A DNA stretch of 35,611 nt, from the NCBI GenBank assembly GCA_903844815.1, contig CAIMVD010000154.1:1-35611 (forward strand). The letters run 5' to 3'. The notes under the pieces are model-generated. The model was not told where the DNA came from. It did no database searches and worked only from the letters and a program-made list of their open reading frames with translations. The translations under genes and the position numbers were made by a program. The stretch comes from an uncultured Bacteroidota bacterium. Lineage in GTDB: Bacteria > Bacteroidota > Bacteroidia > Bacteroidales > VadinHA17. Of this stretch, positions 25,401 to 32,576 are shown piece by piece (positions within the stretch are counted from its first letter, which is position 1; each line of letters begins with the position of its first letter).

Positions 25401-25531
25401 ACATCGGCGATATCGGGATACGCTTCTATAGAGAGTTGCTTCCAGGAGGAATAGCCAAATATTCCAAGCAGTGCGAACAATAACAACATTATTTTCCACC
25501 GCCTTAGCGCTAATTCAATTATGGCTTTCAT
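22454..25531 (-). CDS. czcA: Heavy-metal efflux RND pump, CzcA/CusA family
   Basis: This 1025-residue inner-membrane proton antiporter has the full RND layout: a helix at residues 13-30, large periplasmic loops at about 35-335 and 560-860, and two groups of membrane helices. The helix-4 signature is DFGIIVEGSIVMME (396-409). In the heavy-metal RND classification as I remember it, D-F-G-I-I-V-D-G marks divalent-cation pumps (Co, Zn, Cd, Ni), whereas monovalent Cu/Ag pumps have A-x-A-I-G-A-M-V-D. This protein therefore fits the divalent type, with Glu402 replacing the usual second Asp. The gene starts one base after the adaptor gene ends, consistent with cotranscription and coupling. Confidence 0.95.
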   Translation of the reverse strand: MKAIIELALRRWKIMLLLFALLGIFGYSSWKQLSIEAYPDIADVTVQVITQVPGLAAEEIEQQITIPLERVLNGLPGLNTMRSKNTFGLSAIILVFNDGVDDYWARQRVQERLTEVDLPYGAVPGLNPLTSPTGEIYRYIIESKSHDLRELTELNKWIIIPRLKQVTGVADVSNFGGITTQFQIEIDPRKLEQYNLSLSDVTDKIEKNNSNAGGSLLTRGDLSYVVRGIGLVKDLNDLGDVVVKTENGIPIFVKDLGKLKYGNLERKGVLGFTDHTRNYPESVEGIVQMLRYQNPSIVLTGVHAAVEELNNEILPEGVSIHPFMDRTDLVKTTLNTVSHTLAYGVLLVLLVLIIFLGSWRGALIVAITVPLSLLIAFILMYLTKIPANLLSLGAIDFGIIVEGSIVMMETILKKREDHPEMELEENSIIERTLEVAKPVFFSSAIIITAYLPLFAFERIEKKLFTPMAFTVGYALLGALAVALLLIPGLSYIIYKKPQKTYHNKWLEKLTTIYNNHIIRLVDKPKAVLAPLLIILISATIMTFTVGKEFLPQLDEGSIWLQVQLPPGISLEKSKAMSDTLRNRIIKHPEVTYAMVQTGRDDEGAESFSISHLECSIGLRPYKEWDRGKKKSDLVDELSKELEKMPGYTVGFSQPIIDMVMDQIAGTHSDLAVKVYGEDLQESRKIAEDIMKVLGTIPGARDLAIDQEPPFPQLQIQADRDKIAQYGLNVSDVSELIEVAIGGKAISQIFIGNKVFDVICRYGEESRDTPEKIGNLMLTSASGAKIPLSQVTRITLTTGASTITREMNKRYVTLRINLRGIDLTAFLQKAQSEIDQKVKYNHEKNLVRWSGQFENQNRAYSRLAMIIPLALAIMFLLLFGAFGKFNQAGLLMCLVPLAFFGGMLALNVTGMTLNVSSAVGFIALFGVSIENGVIMIAHINSLRKHGMELKEAVISGTKHRFRPILMIAMVAVVGLFPASISTGIGSDVQRPLATVIVYGLFFATIITLYVLPPLYFMMEKRWGEKH

Positions 25532-25532
25532 A

Positions 25533-26639
25533 TCAGTTCTTCAGATCTGTAAGCAGAATTCCACCTTCGGTAACAATCTCATCACCGGCATTCAATCCCG
25601 ATCGGATAATTACGCGGTTGCTATCGGCGCTGCTGGCATCAACCGTTCTCCGGAGGTATTTATTATTGCTCAGACGGAGAAAGACAAAGCTTGATTGCTC
25701 AGCCTGGAATAATGAGCCTGATGGTATCATAATTACATTTTCGGGACTTTCGGAAAATGTTGTTGTTACGAACATCCCGGGTTTCATAACGCGGTCATTA
25801 TTTTTAGATAGTACATATACCTGCACCGACCTGGTATCCTCATCGAGGATCTCGCCTATGTGAAAAACCGTTCCTTTTATCGGGGTATCAGCCATTCCTG
25901 TCAGCCTGATCTCTGCTTCATCCGATTCATGAACCAGGGTTATATCCTTTTCCTTCAACTGACCAATAACCCAGATGCTGCTAAGTTCCGCAACAATGGC
26001 AACAGGATCAGCATCTTCCCTGAGATACTGGCCGATTACAATATTGTTTTCGACAATTTCGCCACTGATTGGCGATCGGACAATAAGTGGTTGCCCCAGA
26101 ACAAGTTCATCGGAGTTAACGTGATAAACCTTCAGGCTTGCAATTGAATTCTCGTAATCTCTTTTTGTCAGTTCAAAGTTTACTTCTGCCTCATCGAGGT
26201 CTTTCTGGGTACCAACTCCGTTTTTTAGAAGGTCCTGCTGCCGTTTCAGGTTTTTCTCAGCCAGCAGCATCTCCTGTTTTGCCTGGTAAAATGCCTTTCC
26301 CGCCTCGAAGAACACAGGTGAACTGATCTCAAATACGGGAGAACCTACATCAACTTTCTGTCCGAGGCATACAAATGATCGTGTTATCCTTCCCGAAAAC
26401 GGGCTGGCAATCGCGGCATAGTTATTCGGAATGGCTTTTACTACACCTGATGTAATTATTTTTTTGCAATATGGTTCAGGTATTATTCTTATGACTTTTA
26501 TTTTGGATTCAAGGCCCGGGTTGGAAACTGTTAGGATGGAGTCGGGCAAAGATTCGGTGTTGGATCCAGTATCCTCCTTGTTAATGTTCCGGCACGACAC
26601 AAGAAGGGCAATGCCGAAAAAAAGCAGAAAATGTTTCAT
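25533..26639 (-). CDS. RND efflux periplasmic adaptor lipoprotein (CzcB/CusB-like)
   Basis: This 368-residue membrane-fusion protein links pump and outer-membrane channel. The lipoprotein leader MKHFLLFFGIALLVSC places the lipidated Cys at residue 16. Typical adaptor segments follow: a barrel-sandwich half near AAIASPFSGRITRSFVCLGQKVDVGSPVFEI (about 73-105), helices with QDLLKNGVGTQKDLDEAEVNFELTKRDYE, the other half with VRSPISGEIVENNIVIGQYLRE, then the beta-barrel and a membrane-proximal end (GLNAGDEIVTEGGILL). The start at 26639 is chosen for its lipobox. Upstream is the His-rich gene, with 93 bases between. Confidence 0.92.
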   Translation of the reverse strand: MKHFLLFFGIALLVSCRNINKEDTGSNTESLPDSILTVSNPGLESKIKVIRIIPEPYCKKIITSGVVKAIPNNYAAIASPFSGRITRSFVCLGQKVDVGSPVFEISSPVFFEAGKAFYQAKQEMLLAEKNLKRQQDLLKNGVGTQKDLDEAEVNFELTKRDYENSIASLKVYHVNSDELVLGQPLIVRSPISGEIVENNIVIGQYLREDADPVAIVAELSSIWVIGQLKEKDITLVHESDEAEIRLTGMADTPIKGTVFHIGEILDEDTRSVQVYVLSKNNDRVMKPGMFVTTTFSESPENVIMIPSGSLFQAEQSSFVFLRLSNNKYLRRTVDASSADSNRVIIRSGLNAGDEIVTEGGILLTDLKN

Positions 26640-26732
26640 TGTAAATAATTGATAATTCTGATAAATAATTAACATATAGCCATCTGTCGCTAATATGTGG
26701 CTGGTAAAACCTGAAAGTCTTTTAGTCAACCA

Positions 26733-27086
26733 CTACCGGGGAGGAGCCCTGAGGAGGGCAAGTCGATAAGTTATATCAGTAGCTATTCCCCTTGTAAGCG
26801 AAACAGGAAACTCATAAAGTAACAGAATGATCTTCTTAAGAAAGAATGTAGATGCAACGAGAGATAAAGTAATACTTGAAAGCAGATAAATTGTTAAATA
26901 TCCTCTTTCGGAATGAGAGTGAACCGGTTTTCCATCGGCTCCCGCTTTATAGGGATGGGAATGCCCAATAGTTTCACCCAGAACAATATGAGTATGATAA
27001 AAGAAAGTAATACAGGCATAATATCCGGCAAAAATGACCAGAAAAAGGACTACATAAAATTTTTTTAACAAGCTCTTGTTTCTCAT
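26733..27086 (-). CDS. Histidine-rich small membrane protein of the efflux operon
   Basis: This 117-residue protein has a hydrophobic helix at residues about 10-28 and a second at about 65-85. Between them is a loop rich in paired histidines: HTH at 31-33, HSH at 42-44 and HSH at 56-58. The loop probably faces the periplasm and could bind Zn, Co, Ni or Cu. Similar small proteins occur beside metal-efflux genes in Bacteroidales as I recall, but have no defined function. It is the first gene of the operon, ahead of adaptor, pump and channel, so a role in metal capture, sensing or delivery is a reasonable inference. Confidence 0.78.
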   Translation of the reverse strand: MRNKSLLKKFYVVLFLVIFAGYYACITFFYHTHIVLGETIGHSHPYKAGADGKPVHSHSERGYLTIYLLSSITLSLVASTFFLKKIILLLYEFPVSLTRGIATDITYRLALLRAPPR

Positions 27087-27127
27087 GAGCGAAAATTAAT
27101 GCAATTGCCGTTTCGTGTGTTAATTCA

Positions 27128-27202
27128 TTAGTTACTAACCCGTAAGTACTGTTATTGTTCATTTGAAATGATAGATTCCAGTGGTATTAGTTCCATTGGA
27201 AT
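27128..27202. promoter_or_regulatory. Two dyads upstream of the metal efflux operon
   Basis: A perfect 11-base dyad TTAGT-T-ACTAA lies at 27128-27138. A longer one has arms ATTCCAGTGG (27175-27184) and CCATTGGAAT (27193-27202), with one mismatch and an 8-base spacer. The second lies directly after the lipoprotein stop and about 90-115 bases before the operon start. It could be an operator or a transcript-end hairpin, though no T-run follows. No regulator gene is present in the window. Confidence 0.35.
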
Positions 27203-27203
27203 G

Positions 27204-27926
27204 CTAGAAATTCGAAATCCCAATCATGAGCCCAAGATATGGTTTCTGGTTATAAATCCAGGCAGTTTTGTTTTCATCAAGAAGGTTATCGAAACCAAGC
27301 GAGATCCCAACTGACATGTTTTCGAAGGTGAGGAAAGCAGCTATTCCTTTCTGAAAAATAATGCCGTCATACTCCTGTGTGATCCTGTTGCCGGTAACTG
27401 TCGGATTCACGGGAGTAATTCCGATTCCTCCGAAAAGACCTGCATCAAAGGCTATTTGCCTGATATATGAACTCTTTTCATTGAGTTGGTTTGATTCGGT
27501 AATTACCTTATAAAAATTTTTCCGGTAACCAAAATAGAGGGCAGCGTTGATATTGGCATTAAGCTGATTGGGTACTCCTTCCCTTTTCGGTCTGTATTTC
27601 ATAATAATTGTGGATAAATCTATGTCAGGCGTATTTTTCATGAATGTACTTCTGTAATAATAGCTGCCTGGTAAAATATCCCTGAAGCTGCTTTGGTTCA
27701 TGAATTTGAGCTCACGGGTATTTACATTGCCATTCCGGGCGACACTATAAACATTTATTGAATCTTCTTTATAGCTGACATAAACATTAGTATACTTTTT
27801 ATCTTCAGTTTTCAAGGTGTAAAATCCTGATTGAAGGTCATGCCTTGCTAATTTTTCAACAGACACGCAACTGAAGGAGATAAGCGAAACAATTGAATAA
27901 AGCCAAAACCTGCTGAAACCTCTCAT
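27204..27926 (-). CDS. Lipoprotein, possible small outer-membrane barrel, unknown function
   Basis: This 240-residue protein has a lipoprotein leader with the likely modified Cys at residue 20 (VSLISFSC). The C-terminal half alternates polar and hydrophobic residues in short strands (INAALYFGYRKNF, AGLFGGIGITPV, ISLGFDNLL) and ends in LGLMIGISNF, with the terminal Phe that is common in outer-membrane strands. I recognise no family. A surface or outer-membrane location is likely and the function is unknown. It lies 83 bases downstream of the photolyase stop. A TATCTTTA -7-like word at 27964-27971 suggests its own promoter. Confidence 0.75.
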   Translation of the reverse strand: MRGFSRFWLYSIVSLISFSCVSVEKLARHDLQSGFYTLKTEDKKYTNVYVSYKEDSINVYSVARNGNVNTRELKFMNQSSFRDILPGSYYYRSTFMKNTPDIDLSTIIMKYRPKREGVPNQLNANINAALYFGYRKNFYKVITESNQLNEKSSYIRQIAFDAGLFGGIGITPVNPTVTGNRITQEYDGIIFQKGIAAFLTFENMSVGISLGFDNLLDENKTAWIYNQKPYLGLMIGISNF

Positions 27927-27963
27927 TACAGTAATGTATTAACATGTTTAACACTAATGTCAC

Positions 27964-27971
27964 TAAAGATA
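27964..27971 (-). promoter_or_regulatory. Possible -7 element of the lipoprotein gene
   Basis: TATCTTTA on the minus strand, about 38 bases before the ATG at 27926, in the short gap after the photolyase gene. It is the same word as in the peptidase promoter; no matching -33 TTTG was found. Confidence 0.3.
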
Positions 27972-28009
27972 CAAAATATGAGAAATATTTTAGAGCTGAG
28001 GATTCAATT

Positions 28010-29320
28010 TCAAAAATTCAGACCTGATTTGTAGGTTGAAATTGCCCTGTTCCTTGCAAAACTATGTTCTACAATTGGGCTGCAATATCCGAAACTGTCG
28101 TATTCAGGGACCCATCTTTTCACATAGACTGCTTCAGGGTCGAATTTCTGCATCTGGGTTTCAGGATTGAACACCCTGAAATATGGGGCGGCATCGCAAC
28201 CTGTTCCTGCTGCCCATTGCCAGTTTCCGTTGTTCGATGAAAGCTCGTAGTCGAGCAACTTCTGTGCAAAATATGCTTCGCCCCATCTCCAGTCGATAAG
28301 CAGATGTTTGACAAGAAAACTTGCTGTTACCATTCTAACCCTGTTATGCATATATCCCGTTTCGTTCAGTTGTCGCATACCAGCGTCAACCATAGGATAT
28401 CCCGTTTCTCCGGCACACCATTTCCTGAATTCCATTTCATCGTTACGCCACTGAATTCTGTCATACTTTTTTTTGAAGCTTTCAGTCACTACATTCGGGT
28501 AATTGAAAAGAATCTGCATGAAGAATTCCCTCCAGACAAGTTCGCTCAGAAATGTAAAGTTTTCGGGCCTGGCAATATTTACAAGCTGCCTGATGCTTAT
28601 TGTTCCAAACCGCAGATGAGGGCTTAGATAACTGGTTTTGTCATCGGCAGGAAAATCGCGGTATTTATCATATTCTTTTATTGCAGTCAGATCGTAAGGT
28701 TTTACCCTTATGGAACTTTTACTGAAACCTACATCATGAAAGGAAGGAAAATTAAAGCTGCATTTGAAAAAACCGTTCATATCTGTTTTGAGGTCGGAAG
28801 CAGAGCCATTCTTATCTTTTTCAAACTGCTGTATCCACTTGTTCCTGTAAGGGGTGAAAACAGTATAGGGTGTTCCATCCCCTTTTTTGACCTCATTTTC
28901 TTCAAAGATCACCTGGTCCTTGCAGCGTAATAGTCTGATACCTTTCTCTGCCATGATCTTTTCCACTTTGTCGTCTCTTTGGTGGGCATAGGGCTCATAA
29001 TCCTTATTAATGAAGACGGAGTTGATGCTGAAAGTTTGAATGAGTTCTTGCCATATTTTGCAGGGTTCCCCTTTTTTAACCAGAAGATTACTTCCGTTTT
29101 TTGCGAGTGCTTCATTTAACGAAAAAAGTGATTCATGGATGAAGCTTACTCTCGCATCGTCCGATGATAGTTCTTCAAGGATGTTAGTATCGAAAATGAA
29201 TACCGGAAGTACAGGCAATCCAGAACTCAATGCAGAATTAAGCGCTGTATTATCTTCGAGACGGAGGTCTCTCCGGAACCAGAATATATTTATTTTTTCC
29301 GTGGATGAGTCTGGAATCAT
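28010..29320 (-). CDS. phrB: Deoxyribodipyrimidine photolyase (class I CPD type)
   Basis: This 436-residue flavoprotein repairs UV-induced cyclobutane pyrimidine dimers with blue light. The N-terminal Rossmann domain starts with [15 protein letters not shown]. The C-terminal FAD domain carries [54 protein letters not shown] and [23 protein letters not shown], the standard class I signature. Tryptophans of the electron-transfer chain are present in these segments. The start is the ATG at 29320; the upstream in-frame TTG at 29338 is less likely. It has no signal peptide and acts on DNA in the cytoplasm. A repeat element lies just upstream. Confidence 0.96.
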   Translation of the reverse strand: [436 protein letters not shown]

Positions 29321-29336
29321 ATTGTAATTATAAGTC

Positions 29337-29525
29337 AATGTCGTTTAGTTAAGCCCGGATAATCAGTTTCTAACTTCCACATTTTTACCCTCCTGCACCC
29401 CAGGAGTGGGTTCTTAAATCCCCCCTTGGGGGGTTGGGGGGTAAAAACACATGAGGGTAGAGAGGTCTCGATGGTAAAATACTCATTCCATGTTTGATAA
29501 TAATATTCCTTAACTAAACGCAATT
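29337..29525. repeat. Inverted-repeat element with C/G-run core, MITE-like
   Basis: Perfect 12-base terminal inverted repeats, CGTTTAGTTAAG, lie at 29342-29353 and 29509-29520; they extend imperfectly to 29337 and 29525. Inside is a second symmetry: TTTTTACCC near 29382-29390 against GGGTAAAAA near 29438-29446. At its centre are CCCCCC-TT-GGGGGG and a further run of six G (29431-29438 region). The interior codes for nothing convincing. Size (about 189 bp) and layout suit a non-autonomous mobile element. The G-runs could also form a quadruplex. Confidence 0.55.
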
Positions 29526-29613
29526 AAATTATGAGTAGTAAAATAAATTGTTATTTTATTAACACTTGTTCGAATTTTCTTTTTAACTTTTACGTGTAAA
29601 AATACTAAAGTTT

Positions 29614-30996
29614 ATGAGCAGAAGACAAAAATTCGGTACTCTGATCCCGGTAATAGGGGGAATCATTGTGCTTACAGTCGTTAGTGCCTTTACTGTAAAA
29701 TATTTATCGGAGCAGACCGATCTGAAAAACAAGTATTCCTACAAGGATTTTGAGTCTGCCAAAAAGTGCGCCCCCTGTCACCCGGGTATTTATGAGCAAT
29801 GGTCGCAGGCAATGATGTCGAAGGCCTACACTCATGAATGGGACGAAATTGAATATTTCGAACTGGCAGTGCCACATGCTGAGGCAAAACCTGAACTGAA
29901 AGGCCCGGTAGATGGATGCAACGGATGTCACACACCGCTGGCATATATGGGAGGTAAACAGTTTCCTCCCCCCCGGCCATCGGAAAAAAGCATGGCTAAC
30001 GAATCAGTATCTTGTGAAGTGTGCCATCTCATACAGTCGGCTCAGACAGATCCTCCGTTTAACTTCAGCTATATGATTGAGCCGGGTATCACAAAGTATG
30101 CCGGACGTACACCAACTGTTGAATCGCCAGCCCACAAGATTGTTACAAATGATTTTTTCAGGACAACGGAGTTTTGCGGAAACTGCCATAATGAAAAGAA
30201 TCCTTTCGGTATTTGGGTTAAGAGCACCCAGCTTGAGTGGAAAGAGGGCCCATATGCTAAGGAGGGTGTCAGGTGCCAGGATTGCCATATGCCTAAGGGC
30301 GGACCATTCCTGAATGCCATAATGACAAAACCTTATGATGATTCAAGGCTTCACCTTTTCCATGGGGCACACGACCCGGGAAAGGTAAGGGGGACTATCG
30401 AACTAAGGATACAACCCGATATGAGGGAGGCTGAACCGGGAGAGTCGGTGATATTTACAGTTGCCCTCTTCAACCAGAAGACGGGTCATAAATTTCCTAC
30501 AGGATCGGTTGAAGACCGTATAGTCTGGCTTAACGTGGAAGCTATTGATGCGAAGGGTAAGGTTTATCACCTTAACGTAGATAAAAAAGGGTTTGCAGGT
30601 GAAGAGTACACTATTTCGGGCGATTACCTTGCTTACCAGGATATGGCTGTTCCTCTGAAACAGCCTGAATTCAAAGGTGTTCAGCGCGACGGAATTCCTT
30701 CAGGGAACAGGATCTTCAGAATGCCATATTTCGACCCCGAGGGAAGAATGACAATAATGCAATGGAATACAGCAACTCAGGGTGTCGATTACAGAATTGG
30801 GCCTCGTGAGACTAAGGTTGAAAAGTTTACCTTCAAACTCCCCTTCGATGTTGCACCCGGAGAGATGAAAGTCAAAGCAGAGCTCAATTACCAGTTGCTT
30901 GTAAAACCGGTGGCTGACCTGCTGAAAGTTCCCGCCGAGGAGTCAGCCGCACTGATTGTAAATGAGCACTTCACTTCACTAAAGATATTGCAGTGA
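29614..30996 (+). CDS. Pentaheme c-type cytochrome (cytochrome c554-like)
   Basis: This 460-residue protein has an N-terminal hydrophobic helix (residues about 9-27) acting as signal or anchor. Five CxxCH heme sites follow: CAPCH (52-56), CNGCH (102-106), CEVCH (134-138), CGNCH (188-192) and CQDCH (221-225). The heme region is of the cytochrome c554/c-prime-type multiheme group. Residues about 240-460 form a beta-rich domain with NQKTGHKFPTG, which often accompanies such cytochromes. It should lie in the periplasm and carry electrons; no catalytic function is evident. The outer-membrane heme protein gene begins 34 bases downstream and is very likely in the same operon. Confidence 0.92.
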   Translation: MSRRQKFGTLIPVIGGIIVLTVVSAFTVKYLSEQTDLKNKYSYKDFESAKKCAPCHPGIYEQWSQAMMSKAYTHEWDEIEYFELAVPHAEAKPELKGPVDGCNGCHTPLAYMGGKQFPPPRPSEKSMANESVSCEVCHLIQSAQTDPPFNFSYMIEPGITKYAGRTPTVESPAHKIVTNDFFRTTEFCGNCHNEKNPFGIWVKSTQLEWKEGPYAKEGVRCQDCHMPKGGPFLNAIMTKPYDDSRLHLFHGAHDPGKVRGTIELRIQPDMREAEPGESVIFTVALFNQKTGHKFPTGSVEDRIVWLNVEAIDAKGKVYHLNVDKKGFAGEEYTISGDYLAYQDMAVPLKQPEFKGVQRDGIPSGNRIFRMPYFDPEGRMTIMQWNTATQGVDYRIGPRETKVEKFTFKLPFDVAPGEMKVKAELNYQLLVKPVADLLKVPAEESAALIVNEHFTSLKILQ

Positions 30997-31030
30997 ACAA
31001 AATTATCGACTTATCTTAAATTGAAACAGG

Positions 31031-32233
31031 ATGAAATCAAATAAAAATAGTTTAGTATTTTCTTTCACATTTTTGTTTTGTCTGCTTTTTTCAACTCAAA
31101 GCAGTTTTTCAATTCCCGCATTTGCCCGGAAATACCAGATAAGCTGCCATGTATGTCATGCCCCTGCAATACCGAGGCTGAAAGCATTCGGAGAGGAGTT
31201 TGCAGCTAACGGTTTCAGGATGACCGATTACGAATCGCCGAGGTATTTTGTTTCCACAGGTGATGAGAAACTTTCTCTTCTCAGGGAATTACCACTTGCA
31301 ATAAGAATGGATGGGTTTGCTTCATATAATTTTGATTCGGAAAGCGCAGACTTTCAGTCGCCTTATGTTCTTAAAATTCTGACAGGAGGCGAGATTTCCG
31401 ATAAGCTTTCCTATTATTTCTATTTTCTCTTTAATGAGCGCGGATCAGTTGCCGGTGTGGAGGATGCCTTTTTAATGTATCATGATCTTTTTAAGACAGG
31501 TGTCAATTTTTATATAGGGCAGTTTCAGGTTTCCGATCCCCTGTTCAAGGGAGAACTCCGATATACTCTTGAGCCCTATAAGATCTATGGTGTAAAACCC
31601 GGCAATTCCCTAGCTGACCTGAAGTACGACAGGGGCATTATTTTTGAGAAGGATTTTAAAACAGGTACGACAGTTGTGGGAGAAGTCCTGAACGGCTGTG
31701 GAATTGGTGCAGCTGGTGAGGAGGCCCTCTTCGACAACGACATCTATAAAAACTATATGCTGAGAATAAACCAGTCGATTACAAAAAACATCAGCCTTGG
31801 AGTCTTCGGATATGCAGGAAAAGAATTCCTTAGCGATACGTGGACAGGGACCTCAACCGGTGTATATAACAGAATAAGAATGATAGGACCAGATCTTTCG
31901 ATCGATTTCGACAGTAAATTTATTTTGAATATTCAGTATGTCAGGAGAATGGATTCAAAGGTATATGACGGATTTTTTGTCGAAGAAGATGTAAGGACTC
32001 AGGGTGGATTTGCCGAAATTACTTATTCGCCAAAGGGTGATATGAGCAAATGGTATCTTACCGGTCTTTTCAACTGGGTCGATTCGGACCTCTCGGAACT
32101 TAACTACCGCGCAGCAACATTGCATGCCGGGTATATTCTCAGGCGCAACCTGAGGGTAGTGGGTGAATATACACAGCAGATGTCGGGCAGAACATACGGA
32201 AGGGTGAATGCAGGGTTTGTAGCGGCATTCTGA
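31031..32233 (+). CDS. Predicted outer-membrane barrel with N-terminal monoheme site
   Basis: This 400-residue protein has a signal peptide (residues 1 to about 27). At once a heme-c motif follows, KYQISCHVCHAPAIPRLKAFGEEFAANGF (residues 34-62), with Cys39, Cys42 and His43. The arrangement ARKY-x-x-S-C-x-x-C-H and P-x-L-x-x-F-G resembles known porin-like proteins with a heme N-terminus in metal-reducing and environmental bacteria. The rest is strand-rich with aromatic belts (LSYYFYFLFNERG, NFYIGQFQVSD, ISLGVFGYAGKEF, LNIQYVRRMD) and ends with RVNAGFVAAF, a terminal Phe typical of outer-membrane barrels. With the pentaheme partner it could pass electrons across the outer membrane; this is inference. 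Confidence 0.82.
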   Translation: MKSNKNSLVFSFTFLFCLLFSTQSSFSIPAFARKYQISCHVCHAPAIPRLKAFGEEFAANGFRMTDYESPRYFVSTGDEKLSLLRELPLAIRMDGFASYNFDSESADFQSPYVLKILTGGEISDKLSYYFYFLFNERGSVAGVEDAFLMYHDLFKTGVNFYIGQFQVSDPLFKGELRYTLEPYKIYGVKPGNSLADLKYDRGIIFEKDFKTGTTVVGEVLNGCGIGAAGEEALFDNDIYKNYMLRINQSITKNISLGVFGYAGKEFLSDTWTGTSTGVYNRIRMIGPDLSIDFDSKFILNIQYVRRMDSKVYDGFFVEEDVRTQGGFAEITYSPKGDMSKWYLTGLFNWVDSDLSELNYRAATLHAGYILRRNLRVVGEYTQQMSGRTYGRVNAGFVAAF

Positions 32234-32283
32234 TAGTTAAAGAGTAATCTTTGAAATCCGTTTACCGCATGGTTCATTTTTTT

Positions 32284-32426
32284 ACCACGGAGTTACACGG
32301 TGTTTTAAGGAGTTTCACGGAGTAAATCAAGAGTCCTTTTTAACATTTTAACAGCTTCATCTTAATCCTCAACCCTGAGATATAACAACAGTGTAACTCC
32401 TTTTTCCCTCCGTGCAACTCCGTGGT
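32284..32426. repeat. Paired inverted repeat (CCACGGAGTT type)
   Basis: The arms are 32284-32300 and 32410-32426, reverse complements with one mismatch over 17 bases (ACCACGGAGTTACACGG against a copy with G for A). A second homologous stretch inside each arm, around AAGGAGTTTCAC and AAGGAGTTACAC, extends the symmetry. The gap 32234-32576 (343 bases) between two opposite-facing genes contains this element, a possible gene remnant (32426-32510) and another repeat arm (32526-32570). No complete gene was seen. Confidence 0.55.
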
Positions 32427-32428
32427 TA

Positions 32429-32510
32429 AGTGAATTCAATGAAGAGAACATGGCTGTTATCCTTATTGGAGGTCACAATTTGTGATCTCAAGAGAGGAAA
32501 GCTTTTTCTT
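32429..32510 (-). pseudogene. Possible remnant of an ORF6N-domain gene
   Basis: On the minus strand a short frame reads PLLRSQIVTSNKDN followed by FIEFT and a stop at the edge of the inverted repeat. LRSQIVTS followed by a short spacer and an aromatic-FT segment is a familiar stretch inside ORF6N (phage antirepressor-like) proteins of Bacteroidota. Only about 25 codons remain, so this is a weak call. The DNA here also contains a near-perfect 21-base dyad (32469-32489), which offers a different explanation. Confidence 0.25.
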
Positions 32511-32525
32511 TCTGGTTGGATTCTT

Positions 32526-32570
32526 TTAAACACAAAGGACGCTAAGGATTTCTGTAAGGGCACAAAGGAG
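32526..32570. repeat. Dispersed intergenic repeat arm (ACAAAGGACGCTAAGG type)
   Basis: AAACACAAAGGACGCTAAGG is followed after a short spacer by GGGCACAAAGGAG. The same words occur near 8506 and 9573. It lies directly beyond the 3' end of the second rhamnosidase gene. Confidence 0.5.
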
Positions 32571-32576
32571 AACTCA

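Noticed and set aside
29335-29523. 62-residue minus-strand open frame inside the C/G-run element
   Set aside because: It coincides with the inverted-repeat unit, reads through its palindromes, and has no recognisable domain or leader.
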